64,000 nucleotides of DNA. Source: Anaerosolibacter sp. Its GTDB lineage: Bacteria > Bacillota > Clostridia > Peptostreptococcales > Thermotaleaceae. Every line of letters starts with the position of its first letter. Within the stretch, counting starts at the first letter, position 1. A program made the position numbers and the translations under genes. Positions 38,529-47,880 of the stretch are shown piece after piece. The notes beneath the pieces were generated by a model. The model was not told the DNA's origin, ran no database searches, and worked only from the letters and a program-made list of their open reading frames with translations. The stretch lies in contig NZ_JARBTM010000007.1 of the NCBI RefSeq assembly GCF_029240175.1, forward strand, positions 1 to 64,000, given 5' to 3'.

Positions 38529-39470
38529 TTAGTCTATTCCTAATAGAGCTGTTCCCACAGCATGATCTGTGCAATATTTTGAATCCCCATAATATATGTC
38601 TATACCCTTAAGTTTATGAGAATCACGAAGAAAATCTCTAATATAGCCGCTAGAAGCCACCCCTCCGACAATGATCACTTGATGGAGCACCGTATTTTGA
38701 CATGCATTTAAAATGGCTGCTTCTAAGGATTTAGCGATGCATTGAAATGTGGCCCAAGCAATTTCATGGGGATTTCCCCCTTGTGAAATTGCACCCATTG
38801 CCTTGGTTTCAGGCCCAGATAAGTTCATATAGGTGCCCTTAACTGATATAGGGAGCTTAAAGTCAAAGGATTTGTTGTGTAAAGCCATTTGATCCAAGGC
38901 TTTACCGGCTGGAAAGGAGAGGCCTAATCTTACACCTACCCGATCAATCAACTGGCCAATACTGATATCCTTTGCACCCCCAATTTCCATAATATCATAA
39001 CCAGCCCTCTGATTTTTTTCAATTTTTAAGACTTCAGTGGTCCCCCCAGAGATGTGGATCCCAATGAAATGATTATTTAAATTCACACCTGCTGACCATT
39101 CTGCTGCTTTTATATGATTTTCTTGATGACTAAATTCCTGATAACTGCAATTGAGGGTTGCAGCCAATACTTTACCATAGGATTGACCAGCCCGAAAGAC
39201 TGGCATATAAGAACCCTCCACAGGGCGAGGTCTGCTGCTGACAACAATCTTTTTGATTTTGCTGGCAGCTACATGTTTAGAAATATCGTCAAATAATTCA
39301 GGCATCGTCATAACATGCTGAAAGAGGGCATCCGATTGTCTTAATCCCCTCTCTCCTTGTTTAACCTCTAGCAATTTTCTTTTTTCATATATCAATGAAC
39401 CCGCAGCATCTACTACCGCTACGGACGTTGTATAATTACTGGTGTCAATTCCTAAATAATATGGCCCCAT
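38529..39470 (-). CDS. Kae1-like (TsaD paralog) O-sialoglycoprotein endopeptidase-like protein
   Basis: LGIDTSNYTTSVAVVD, FSHQENHIKAAEWSAG, IHISGGTTEVLKIEK. Confidence 0.87.
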   Translation of the reverse strand: MGPYYLGIDTSNYTTSVAVVDAAGSLIYEKRKLLEVKQGERGLRQSDALFQHVMTMPELFDDISKHVAASKIKKIVVSSRPRPVEGSYMPVFRAGQSYGKVLAATLNCSYQEFSHQENHIKAAEWSAGVNLNNHFIGIHISGGTTEVLKIEKNQRAGYDIMEIGGAKDISIGQLIDRVGVRLGLSFPAGKALDQMALHNKSFDFKLPISVKGTYMNLSGPETKAMGAISQGGNPHEIAWATFQCIAKSLEAAILNACQNTVLHQVIIVGGVASSGYIRDFLRDSHKLKGIDIYYGDSKYCTDHAVGTALLGID

Positions 39471-39476
39471 ATGAAA

Positions 39477-39911
39477 TCACTTCTTTTCCACAAAGCTTCC
39501 CAATATACCATTAATGAATCCACCTGAATGATCTGTGCTATATTGCTTCGCTAATTCTACAGCTTCATTGATTGATACGCTTTCAGGTATATCCTCACGA
39601 TACTTGATTTCTGCAATGGCAAGACGAAGTATTGCAGCATCAACTTTTGGCATTCTATCTATCTTCCAATCTATGGCATGATCATCTATAATTTGATCTA
39701 TTTCATTCTTGTGGGATATATATATACCTACAATATTTTGAATATAGTCATTCTCCTGTTTATCTTCTGGCAGTTCATTAATAAAACGGTGGATCATTGT
39801 ATCGGAAAACTCTCCATGCATATCCATCTGATAGATCAATTTCATAGCCATTTCTCTGGCAAATTTTCTACTCATATATTTCCTCCTAGTTGTATCAATC
39901 TTTGCATTCAA
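39477..39911 (-). CDS. nusB: Transcription antitermination factor NusB
   Basis: SRKFAREMAMKLIYQMDMHGE..IDRMPKVDAAILRLAIAEIKYREDIPESVSINEAVELAKQYSTDHSGGFINGIL. Confidence 0.96.
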   Translation of the reverse strand: MNAKIDTTRRKYMSRKFAREMAMKLIYQMDMHGEFSDTMIHRFINELPEDKQENDYIQNIVGIYISHKNEIDQIIDDHAIDWKIDRMPKVDAAILRLAIAEIKYREDIPESVSINEAVELAKQYSTDHSGGFINGILGSFVEKK

Positions 39912-39964
39912 ATTATACTCTTTTCAATATTGTAACTCAAAATAGGATATGTATGTAAAACCTA

Positions 39965-40204
39965 TCAAAATTTCCCCGGGGGCAATATTTTATCCAGGAG
40001 TATCAGTAAATCCTCTTTATCATCAATCTTTTTGCCGATAAAGAATCCCAGATAAATACAGAGGGTAATAAACAGGGTTTTAATAATACCAATCCATATG
40101 ACAAAAACACTAAAAAACAACCCAGTCAGCATGCCTATTATTTTTCCCCTATGAGGGGTAAGAACTTCCATGAGTTTTTCTTTATCAATAGACATATTTC
40201 TCAT
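39965..40204 (-). CDS. DUF2273 domain-containing protein
   Basis: Small membrane protein in the Asp23/AmaP cluster; LTPHRGKIIGMLTGLFFSVFVIWIGIIKTLFITLCIYLGFFIGKKIDD. Confidence 0.85.
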   Translation of the reverse strand: MRNMSIDKEKLMEVLTPHRGKIIGMLTGLFFSVFVIWIGIIKTLFITLCIYLGFFIGKKIDDKEDLLILLDKILPPGKF

Positions 40205-40207
40205 ATA

Positions 40208-40744
40208 TTACTCAACCCTTCCTTTGCCGACGGAAGCAATATTTTCTATGCTTACCTTTACCTCTCTGACCTCAATACCTGAATACTTCTCAATATATTC
40301 TTTGATGGATTGCTGCATCATAACTGTTGCTTCAGGAATATTCACATCAGGTGCACAAAGGGCATTAACATTTATGAGTATTCCTTCCGCCAAAGGATGT
40401 ACCGCAGCCTTAATCTCACGGAGTCCATTGATTTCTCTAGCAGATTTTTGTGCCATCCCTTCCAGCGTATTCAAAGAGATTCTGATCTCGCCATAGGATG
40501 TATGCTTTATGATACCTCTGTTTTTTGAAGTGCGACGCTTTAATCCTGTCATGAGAAATCGAACGCTCATGATGAAAAAGAAACCAGGAATTAGAACATA
40601 TTGCCAGTCAAATCGATAGATATCAAAAATACGGCTTGTCCACCAGTAGACCTCCTCATAGAAGGGTACGAATAAAAGAATCAAAGAAAATAAGCCGATG
40701 AACAAGCTGTACAAAGCTAAGAACATACGATCAATGATATTCAT
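40208..40744 (-). CDS. amaP: Alkaline shock response membrane anchor protein AmaP
   Basis: N-terminal TM pair and Asp23-like C-terminus; adjacent to Asp23/DUF2273. Confidence 0.85.
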   Translation of the reverse strand: MNIIDRMFLALYSLFIGLFSLILLFVPFYEEVYWWTSRIFDIYRFDWQYVLIPGFFFIMSVRFLMTGLKRRTSKNRGIIKHTSYGEIRISLNTLEGMAQKSAREINGLREIKAAVHPLAEGILINVNALCAPDVNIPEATVMMQQSIKEYIEKYSGIEVREVKVSIENIASVGKGRVE

Positions 40745-40767
40745 AAAACGCTCCTCCCTGAAAACAT

Positions 40768-40805
40768 TTAAACTAACCCCCTGAAAACTCAGAGGGTTAG
40801 TTTAA
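40768..40805. terminator. Hairpin TTAAACTAACCC..GGGTTAGTTTAA
   Basis: 12-bp inverted repeat between asp23-like gene and amaP. Confidence 0.65.
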
Positions 40806-40809
40806 GGTT

Positions 40810-41205
40810 TTATTTTACTCTTTGGATGTTTTCTTCTTCTTTATTCTCTTTCTCGATGTTGACACCTTGAACGTGGATATTTACTTCAATAACCTTAAGA
40901 CCGGTCATCGTTTCAACAGCTTTTTTAACATTTTCTTGAATTTGCCAAGACACGTCAGGAATTTTAATACCATACTCAACGATGATAAACATATCGACGG
41001 CGGCCTCTTTTTCTCCTACTTCCACCTTCACACCTTTGGACAGATTTTTACGGCCAAGCATTTCGGCAATTCCGCCTGCGATACCACCGCTCATACCTGC
41101 AACACCAGGTACTTCTGTTGCAGCTAAACCAGCAATTATTCCCACAACTTCATCGGCTATCTTAATTTGACCATAATCAGAATTGTCTAGATCATTAATG
41201 ACCAT
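40810..41205 (-). CDS. Asp23/Gls24 family envelope stress response protein
   Basis: YGQIKIADEVVGIIAGLAATEVPGVAGMSGGI..VEVGEKEAAVDMFIIVEYGIKIPDVSWQIQENVKKAVE. Confidence 0.95.
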   Translation of the reverse strand: MVINDLDNSDYGQIKIADEVVGIIAGLAATEVPGVAGMSGGIAGGIAEMLGRKNLSKGVKVEVGEKEAAVDMFIIVEYGIKIPDVSWQIQENVKKAVETMTGLKVIEVNIHVQGVNIEKENKEEENIQRVK

Positions 41206-41282
41206 TGGTACACCCCCTGCGTCTATAAATGGAAATCTCTAAAGAATATTATACCAAAAGCATACTCAATTTACAAATCTAA

Positions 41283-41969
41283 CTAAAATTTATTTAATAT
41301 TTTTATATTATCAAAAGGAACTTTTGTTTCTCTCATCACAATATCTAATATTTTCGCCATATCAGAGTCTGTTAGCTTTTCAGCTTCAACAATAACATTC
41401 ACAGAGTTATCCGTGATAAACACAAGGGCTTCTTCAAATCCTTTGGCCTTAATTAAGTTTTCTATAATTTTTTCCTTGTTCATGATATCAATCAACTTTA
41501 ACTTTTGATCATTTGCTGCTTTACGATTGTTTTCATCGGTCATTTCATTGTTAATCATCTCATTGAGAAGTCCAACAATTTTTTCCCGCTCGATGGTGGT
41601 ATTAAGTCTAGACTCCATAAAGTAATTTGATCTTTTTATGGTTTTGCTGTTGGTGATCGAGCTGGCAATGGTTGTACTTGCCTCTGAAACTAGATCCTCA
41701 ACATGATTATCAGTGCTGTCTACCAAAGAAATATCGCTTTTGGGCTTTTGCTCTTCAGCAGATGACTGACCATCTTCAGTAGCTTCTTCTGAAGGTAATT
41801 CAGAATCTGCCAAATCTACCTCTGTTAATTTTATCTCCTCATATCGAGCAAATTCTGAGGATGTTTCCAACAGAGAGTACTTATTGATTGCATAATTCAA
41901 GTAACTTATAAAACATAACACTGCCACCAGTGAAAGTACCAAATAGTTTCTTCGCTTAAATCTATACAT
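41283..41969 (-). CDS. spoIIIAH: Stage III sporulation protein AH
   Basis: Last gene of ordered spoIIIA operon; SpoIIIAH-like C-terminus (KGFEEALVFITDNSVNVIVEAEKLTDSDMAKILDIVMRET). Confidence 0.95.
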   Translation of the reverse strand: MYRFKRRNYLVLSLVAVLCFISYLNYAINKYSLLETSSEFARYEEIKLTEVDLADSELPSEEATEDGQSSAEEQKPKSDISLVDSTDNHVEDLVSEASTTIASSITNSKTIKRSNYFMESRLNTTIEREKIVGLLNEMINNEMTDENNRKAANDQKLKLIDIMNKEKIIENLIKAKGFEEALVFITDNSVNVIVEAEKLTDSDMAKILDIVMRETKVPFDNIKILNKF

Positions 41970-41986
41970 AATTTTTCCTCCCTATC

Positions 41987-42571
41987 CTATTGTTTTTCAT
42001 AAACCATGACTTTATGGGCTGGCACCTGAAAAATTGTTTTCACTGCTTCTATCAGCTCCGTTTTTACTTGGATATCTCCAGCACCCTCAGCAACCACAAC
42101 AACACCCCTGATTTGTGGTTTGATCTCCTTCAATACAATCAGTTGCCCTGTTCCATTGTTAGATGTAATGATGCTTTCACTTTGATCATCTTGTTTTGTC
42201 GTGCGCGTCCCTCCTTGGGCATCCTTTTCTTCTGTGATCTGATTAGATTGGGTTTTGTTGATGGCAGGGATAACCTCTGCTGTGCTTTCGTAGGTAACCA
42301 TTACTTCAACTGCACCAACACCTTTAATCTGACCTAGAATATGCTTTAATTGTTGCTCTAGACTATCTTTATAATCTGACGCTTGTGTCTCTTCCTTCTC
42401 CTTTACATTTCCAACCAGCTTTGTTTCTGGGTTGCTCCTGCTGCTGGGAAAAAAAGTATCCCAAGACAGCAGTGCGATTACACAAACGATGATGATGGCT
42501 ACGAGGTTATATATCATTTTTTTATAATTGGTATTGTTAATCATCTCTTTGTATTTTTCAAAAATCTTCAT
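41987..42571 (-). CDS. spoIIIAG: Stage III sporulation protein AG
   Basis: Operon position; VGAVEVMVTYESTAEVIPAINK..IRGVVVVAEGAGDIQVKTELIEAVKTIFQVPAHKVMV. Confidence 0.95.
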   Translation of the reverse strand: MKIFEKYKEMINNTNYKKMIYNLVAIIIVCVIALLSWDTFFPSSRSNPETKLVGNVKEKEETQASDYKDSLEQQLKHILGQIKGVGAVEVMVTYESTAEVIPAINKTQSNQITEEKDAQGGTRTTKQDDQSESIITSNNGTGQLIVLKEIKPQIRGVVVVAEGAGDIQVKTELIEAVKTIFQVPAHKVMVYEKQ

Positions 42572-42591
42572 GGCTCTTATCCCCCCTGATC

Positions 42592-43224
42592 CTAATGACT
42601 TGTCTTATTCATACTAATATTAATATTATCTTCTTCGATATCATAGAACCTAGAAATGCTATTTTTTATATCAGAAATGATATATAAATCTTCTGGCTTA
42701 TTTGATGGCGTTTTGGATGGACCACCATTTACAGCGATAGAAACTTGGTCAATGTTTTCAATGGCAATCTGTTCTTCCGACATCTTATTACCCTCTGTTA
42801 GTACGAGGTGAATCTCTTTGATTTTTCCAAAGTCCTTATTCTCCGTGTCTTCTTCAATTTCTATACGGGCATTCTCTAGCCTTACATCATACTCATAACC
42901 AATTTTATCTCGTAGATGCTCTGAGATTTTTTCTTTATACATTGCAATCATCTGTTGATTACGGGATTTTTGAAAGCCAGCGGCATCCTTGGAGAGTGCC
43001 TCTCTTTCTATCATTACCGTAGATTTAAAGATTTCATCCTGAACATTGATATCACCATACAGAAGCTCAATGATAGGATTTAGAATCACTAGAATAACCA
43101 ACAGACCTACTACCATTTTTATATACTTTTTCATACTGCTGCTAGGGAGCAATAACTCCACAAATGAAATAAAAATAACTACCATGACGATGTTTAACGT
43201 CCAGGTTCTTAAGAAGGCTGTCAT
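42592..43224 (-). CDS. spoIIIAF: Stage III sporulation protein AF
   Basis: Operon position; two TM helices, LLPSSSMKKYIKMVVGLLVILVILNPI. Confidence 0.95.
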   Translation of the reverse strand: MTAFLRTWTLNIVMVVIFISFVELLLPSSSMKKYIKMVVGLLVILVILNPIIELLYGDINVQDEIFKSTVMIEREALSKDAAGFQKSRNQQMIAMYKEKISEHLRDKIGYEYDVRLENARIEIEEDTENKDFGKIKEIHLVLTEGNKMSEEQIAIENIDQVSIAVNGGPSKTPSNKPEDLYIISDIKNSISRFYDIEEDNINISMNKTSH

Positions 43225-43238
43225 AAGTTCACCTCTTT

Positions 43239-44429
43239 TTATCGCATCATTGCGCTTATATTTCCAGCGCCTATAATCATCGTTACAGCCATAAAGAACA
43301 TGATGGCTACAGATAAAACAGTACCAAATAACATGACCAAAGCATTGCTCAGATCACTTAAACAATCAGGCAGATCACTGTCTACAATGGGCTCTATTAA
43401 TGCACTGGCCAGCTTGTAAATCAAAATCATGGCCAGTATTTTTAAAAGCGGCATCAAGACAATAAAAGTCAATATAAATAATCCAACTCCGCCAATCGCA
43501 TTTTTCAATATAAGGGAACAACCCAGGATTGCATCGGCAGCATCAGATATGAAGCCGCCGACCACTGGAATCAATCCAACGGCAAACTTGGCTGTCCTTA
43601 TACTGACACCATCTGTAGCAGAAGCCGCTACGCCTTGAATGGTGATGATCCCTATGAATACTGTAAGCATCAAACCCATGAGTATAACGCAAACCTGTTT
43701 CAATAAAGAGGCAAGTTTAGATACATGGATTTTCGAAGACAGATAATTGACAATGGATAAGATAACTGAAAAAAAGATCAATGGTATGACGATGGTTTTC
43801 ATAAGGGTGCTGATAATGCCTACAGAGGCAATAATGACAGGCTGAAACAACGCTGAAGCTGTAACGCCGCCCATGGTCATCAGCAATGTTAAAAGAATAG
43901 GCAGCAGTGCCTGCATAAACATAACCATTTCATCGATAGCTTCTACACCGATTTTTGTTGCAATGGAAAAGCTTTGTATGGCCATGGCTATAATAACGAT
44001 GTAACATGTGCTATAAGCCAGCTTTCCTACAGCGTCACTTTCAAATGCACTGGAAAGATTGCTGAGGAAGGCACACAATACGGCTATCACAATAAGCTTT
44101 ACCAGGAGCATAGAGTTTGCTACAACTTCTTTAAAAAGATATTTTAAAAGTCCATTCAGAAGATCTTTTATAGAAAATATGGTTTCTCCTCTTACAATAG
44201 ACTGTACCAGGGATTTAAGATCCATGTCAGGCAAGTATTGGTTGAGATCCCCGTTGATACTCTCAACAATTTGATTGAGGCTATGGGTATCTATTTTATC
44301 TAGTTGTTCCATTATGAGTTCGTCGGTAATGGAACTATTGTCAGGATTGGATTCCGTGGCAAAGGATACTTGCCCAAGAAAGATGCTTATAAAAACAACC
44401 AGGCATACGATTTTTTTCATCAATTTCAC
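43239..44429 (-). CDS. spoIIIAE: Stage III sporulation protein AE
   Basis: Operon position; polytopic membrane protein, VGLIPVVGGFISDAADAILGCSLILKNAIG. Confidence 0.96.
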   Translation of the reverse strand: MKLMKKIVCLVVFISIFLGQVSFATESNPDNSSITDELIMEQLDKIDTHSLNQIVESINGDLNQYLPDMDLKSLVQSIVRGETIFSIKDLLNGLLKYLFKEVVANSMLLVKLIVIAVLCAFLSNLSSAFESDAVGKLAYSTCYIVIIAMAIQSFSIATKIGVEAIDEMVMFMQALLPILLTLLMTMGGVTASALFQPVIIASVGIISTLMKTIVIPLIFFSVILSIVNYLSSKIHVSKLASLLKQVCVILMGLMLTVFIGIITIQGVAASATDGVSIRTAKFAVGLIPVVGGFISDAADAILGCSLILKNAIGGVGLFILTFIVLMPLLKILAMILIYKLASALIEPIVDSDLPDCLSDLSNALVMLFGTVLSVAIMFFMAVTMIIGAGNISAMMR

Positions 44430-44432
44430 ATC

Positions 44433-44822
44433 CTATGGCATTAGTTTCACGAGAAGATTTAGCAGCGCTATCAATATAGGTACTGCCAGTACCATAATGA
44501 GTACCTTACCAGCAAATTCAATCTTAGATGCGATGGCAGCTTCCCCTGCATCTCGGCACACCTGGGCACCAAACTCAGAAATGTAAGCAATCCCTACAAT
44601 TTTGAAGATGGTGGTAATATAAATCAGGTCAATATCAATTTTTTGTGCAACTAGACTTAACACTTCAATAACATAACTTAGTCTTGTCGCAATGAATAAG
44701 AAAATAATTAACCCTGTTACAATACTAATTTGCAATGAAATTTCTGGTTTTTGGCTCCTCAAAACCACAGAAAGAATGGCTGCGATTAAGCCTAGTCCTA
44801 CAATTTTAAATATCTCCATTGA
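44433..44822 (-). CDS. spoIIIAD: Stage III sporulation protein AD
   Basis: Start chosen at internal Met (MEIFKIVGLGLIAAILSVVLRSQKPEISLQISIVTGLIIF); ORF track extends upstream to 44888. Confidence 0.93.
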   Translation of the reverse strand, partial: SMEIFKIVGLGLIAAILSVVLRSQKPEISLQISIVTGLIIFLFIATRLSYVIEVLSLVAQKIDIDLIYITTIFKIVGIAYISEFGAQVCRDAGEAAIASKIEFAGKVLIMVLAVPILIALLNLLVKLMP

Positions 44823-44838
44823 AATCACACCTTTTATG

Positions 44839-45042
44839 TTAGTAGAGTTGGAACATTGTTCTGACCGTTGTAAACAAATCGTTAACAAGTTGTATCACCA
44901 TGAACAATACAACAATAATCCCTGCCAAGGTGGTCATGGTTGCCATTTCATCTCTACCAGATCGTGTCAATACTTGATGAAGCACAGCCAATAGAATCCC
45001 TATACCTGCAATTTTAAAAATCAAATCAACATTCGTACCCAT
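44839..45042 (-). CDS. spoIIIAC: Stage III sporulation protein AC
   Basis: VDLIFKIAGIGILLAVLHQVLTRSGRDEMATMTTLAGIIVVLFMVI. Confidence 0.95.
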   Translation of the reverse strand: MGTNVDLIFKIAGIGILLAVLHQVLTRSGRDEMATMTTLAGIIVVLFMVIQLVNDLFTTVRTMFQLY

Positions 45043-45070
45043 TTTAAATCCCCCTTATTTTGTCTTTCAT

Positions 45071-45598
45071 TTATAGAAATAGTATTACGATTGCCACACC
45101 AAGCAGAACACCTAGGCTTCTATACATTCGCTCATTTTTTGATCGAAGCTCTTCCGCAGATTGCTGTTGTTTTTTAAGCTGTCCATAGATAAAATGAAAA
45201 TTCTTTAATTGATGATCTCGATCTACTGTACCAAGGCTCATGCCAAAGTCGATAAGGGCCTCTTTATCTTCCTCTGTCAAAGAAGTAAAATGATAATGCT
45301 TTTCTACCGATTGTCTCCAAGCATCTTCAATACAGAAGCCGTCCTTCTTCTCCAGGAGTTCACTAGCCTCTGTGAAGATTCTGTTCAACTCCATAGAAGA
45401 CTTTCCCCCAACCTTTTTCAATGCCTGGGGCAATGGGGTTAGCAGATACAATATCTCAGTCTCCAATAGCTGCAAAGATAAAAAAAGATGCTTAATTTGT
45501 CTTGGACGCTGAACGTATTTATAGGAAAGGATGTAACCAATAAAAGATGCACTCAAAATAATAATGATGGAAAGAATCGCTTTAACCAATGAATTCAC
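45071..45598 (-). CDS. spoIIIAB: Stage III sporulation protein AB
   Basis: RPRQIKHLFLSLQLLETEILYLLTPLPQAL. Confidence 0.95.
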   Translation of the reverse strand: MNSLVKAILSIIIILSASFIGYILSYKYVQRPRQIKHLFLSLQLLETEILYLLTPLPQALKKVGGKSSMELNRIFTEASELLEKKDGFCIEDAWRQSVEKHYHFTSLTEEDKEALIDFGMSLGTVDRDHQLKNFHFIYGQLKKQQQSAEELRSKNERMYRSLGVLLGVAIVILFL

Positions 45599-45621
45599 TC
45601 TCCCTGCTAACTTCTGTAGGT

Positions 45622-46629
45622 TTATAACAAAGGCACCTTGGTTTTGCCGTCTAAGATCGATTGAATTGTACCTACTCTGGGTTGATTCGATAGAATAATG
45701 ATTCTTTCGAATATATTTTCTTCCATCATTTTTCTTAGATTTGGCCGTTTACTGACTTCGTCCAAGCTATGGCCATGCACTGTGGTCAGCACTTTAACCC
45801 CTGCATTTAATGCTTCCTCAATGGCCAACACGTCATCAAGCTTACCGATTTCATCGGTGGCAATAATCTGGGGAGACATGGAGCGAATCAGCATCATTAT
45901 TCCCTCTGCCTTTGGACAAGCATCCAAAATATCCGTTCTGATTCCGATATCGTTTTGTGGGATGCCCTGATAGGTTCCACAAATCTCCGAACGTTCGTCC
46001 ACGACACCTACTTTAAAACCCTGGAACCCCCTTTTTATCATGCCATTACTAAGATTCCGAACCATATCTCGCAGCAATGTTGTTTTTCCGCATTGGGGGG
46101 GGGATACGATTAGTGTGTTTCTAAAAATATTATTACTTGCTACGATATGCTCCATATATGCATCTGAAATTCCGATTTTCTGCCTAGATATCCGAATGTT
46201 TAAGCCGCTAATATCTTTGATGGTTTTGATGGCTGACCCGTTCATGACAGTACGTCCGCTGATACCTACCCTATGGCCGCCCCGTATCGTAATAAAACCT
46301 TTCTTAATATCCTCTTCCAAGGCATAAACTGAGTAATCAGTGACCAATTGGAAGGTTTTTTCTAGGTCTAACTTTGTAACCACATATGCCTTAGAGATCT
46401 CAGAACCTATTCCCCCATTGGAATAGACAAATATATCTTTATTTAGACTGTGAATCAACAGTGGTTGATTCGTACGGAGCCTTATTTCCTCCATGCTATT
46501 CCATAATGAAGAAGGAAGACCTTGAATCAATTCTCTGAGGTGTAAAGGAAGGGCATCGAGAATTTCCTTCCTTGGTAAATGATCTGAAGAGGTTTTCTTT
46601 AGAAAATTGATATTACCTGAACCATCCAT
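45622..46629 (-). CDS. spoIIIAA: Stage III sporulation protein AA (ATPase)
   Basis: TLIVSPPQCGKTTLLRDMVRNLS Walker A; VVDERSEICGTYQGIPQNDIG. Confidence 0.96.
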   Translation of the reverse strand: MDGSGNINFLKKTSSDHLPRKEILDALPLHLRELIQGLPSSLWNSMEEIRLRTNQPLLIHSLNKDIFVYSNGGIGSEISKAYVVTKLDLEKTFQLVTDYSVYALEEDIKKGFITIRGGHRVGISGRTVMNGSAIKTIKDISGLNIRISRQKIGISDAYMEHIVASNNIFRNTLIVSPPQCGKTTLLRDMVRNLSNGMIKRGFQGFKVGVVDERSEICGTYQGIPQNDIGIRTDILDACPKAEGIMMLIRSMSPQIIATDEIGKLDDVLAIEEALNAGVKVLTTVHGHSLDEVSKRPNLRKMMEENIFERIIILSNQPRVGTIQSILDGKTKVPLL

Positions 46630-46713
46630 AACCTGTCCCTCCTTTATATAAATATGTATTTTGAAAAGGACAATAATATGATTAAAATTTGTTCTGGGGA
46701 CAAAAAAGGGATT

Positions 46714-46748
46714 AAAAAAACCTGATACATTATGTATCAGGTTTTTTT
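46714..46748. terminator. Strong intrinsic terminator AAAAAAACCTGATACA..TGTATCAGGTTTTTTT
   Basis: 16-bp stem with A and T tracts, separates CD1247-like gene from spoIIIAA. Confidence 0.9.
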
Positions 46749-46752
46749 AATA

Positions 46753-47193
46753 TTATTCGTGATGGTGATGACCGCAGCAGCCGCCTTCTTCATCACATGC
46801 ATCTTCAAAATGTAATTTTTCATGACAGCTTGGGCAAACAACCTCTATGTCATCATCGTCATCTGTTGCGTCTTCGTCAAGGTATATTATTTCGTGACAG
46901 TTTGGACACTCCAATTCGATGAAACCAAATTCATCTTCGTCATCCTCATCATCATCGTCATCGTCCATTTCACCATATACGTCATCCTCAACAACAGCCA
47001 AATCCTCATCCAGCGCTTCTACATACTCATCTAGATCTTCAACTTCCCGCTTAACTTCTTCAATAGAATCAGCGAAATCTTCCAATATATCAATGATGTT
47101 TAGAAGAATCTTGCCTTCCCTTGTCTCTTCGGTAAGTTCAGAACCCTCTGCAAGTCCTCTCAAATATGCTACTCTCTCGTAAAGATAATTCAT
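46753..47193 (-). CDS. CD1247 N-terminal-domain protein with acidic linker, zinc-ribbon-like Cys pairs and Cys/His tail
   Basis: NYLYERVAYLRGLAEGSELTEETREGKILLNIIDILEDFADSI; CPNCHE..CPSCHE; GCCGHHHHE C-terminus. Confidence 0.85.
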   Translation of the reverse strand: MNYLYERVAYLRGLAEGSELTEETREGKILLNIIDILEDFADSIEEVKREVEDLDEYVEALDEDLAVVEDDVYGEMDDDDDDEDDEDEFGFIELECPNCHEIIYLDEDATDDDDDIEVVCPSCHEKLHFEDACDEEGGCCGHHHHE

Positions 47194-47235
47194 GGTGAAA
47201 CCCTCCTTTTATTTAATATACCTTAGTATTATTGC

Positions 47236-47793
47236 CTAAGCTCTTGATAAATAGTCACCGGTACGTGTATCAATTTTAATTTTATCCCCTTCATTGATGA
47301 AAAAAGGCACATGGATAACAGCCCCTGTTTCAACAGTTGCAGGCTTTGTTACGTTTGTAGCGGTATCACCCTTTACACCAGGTTCAGTATAGGTTACCAC
47401 AAGCTCAACAAAGTTTGGTGGGTCTACTTGGAATGCTTTGCCCTTGAAGAACTTAACAGTTGCTGAATCATTCTCTCTTAAGTAAATAATTGCTTCTTCT
47501 ACTTGCTCCTTTGACAGAGGCAATTGCTCAAAAGACTCGTTGTCCATAAAATAATACAAATCACCATCATTGTATAAATACTGCATTTGTTTCGTCTCAA
47601 TGTGGGCTTTTGGGAACTTGTCATTTGGGTTGAAAGCTTCTTCACGGATAGAACCAGTTGTAACACTCTTGTACTTTGTTCTAACGAAAGCAGCTCCCTT
47701 ACCAGGCTTAACATGTTGGAAGTCCACTACTACAAAAGGTTCACCATTTATTTCAAATGTCACACCTTTTCTAAAATCTGATGCTGAAATCAT
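47236..47793 (-). CDS. efp: Elongation factor P
   Basis: [47 protein letters not shown]. Confidence 0.98.
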   Translation of the reverse strand: MISASDFRKGVTFEINGEPFVVVDFQHVKPGKGAAFVRTKYKSVTTGSIREEAFNPNDKFPKAHIETKQMQYLYNDGDLYYFMDNESFEQLPLSKEQVEEAIIYLRENDSATVKFFKGKAFQVDPPNFVELVVTYTEPGVKGDTATNVTKPATVETGAVIHVPFFINEGDKIKIDTRTGDYLSRA

Positions 47794-47880
47794 TATTATC
47801 CCTCCATTAATTATAAAAATAAAAAAATATTTATGCTATCTACTGGTAGTATTCGTGTATTGCCAGTAGTTGTATACATC

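Noticed and set aside
46919-47182. Ser-rich plus-strand ORF (MKPNSSSSSSSSSSSS...)
   Set aside because: Antisense artefact of the Asp/Glu-rich stretch in the CD1247-like gene.
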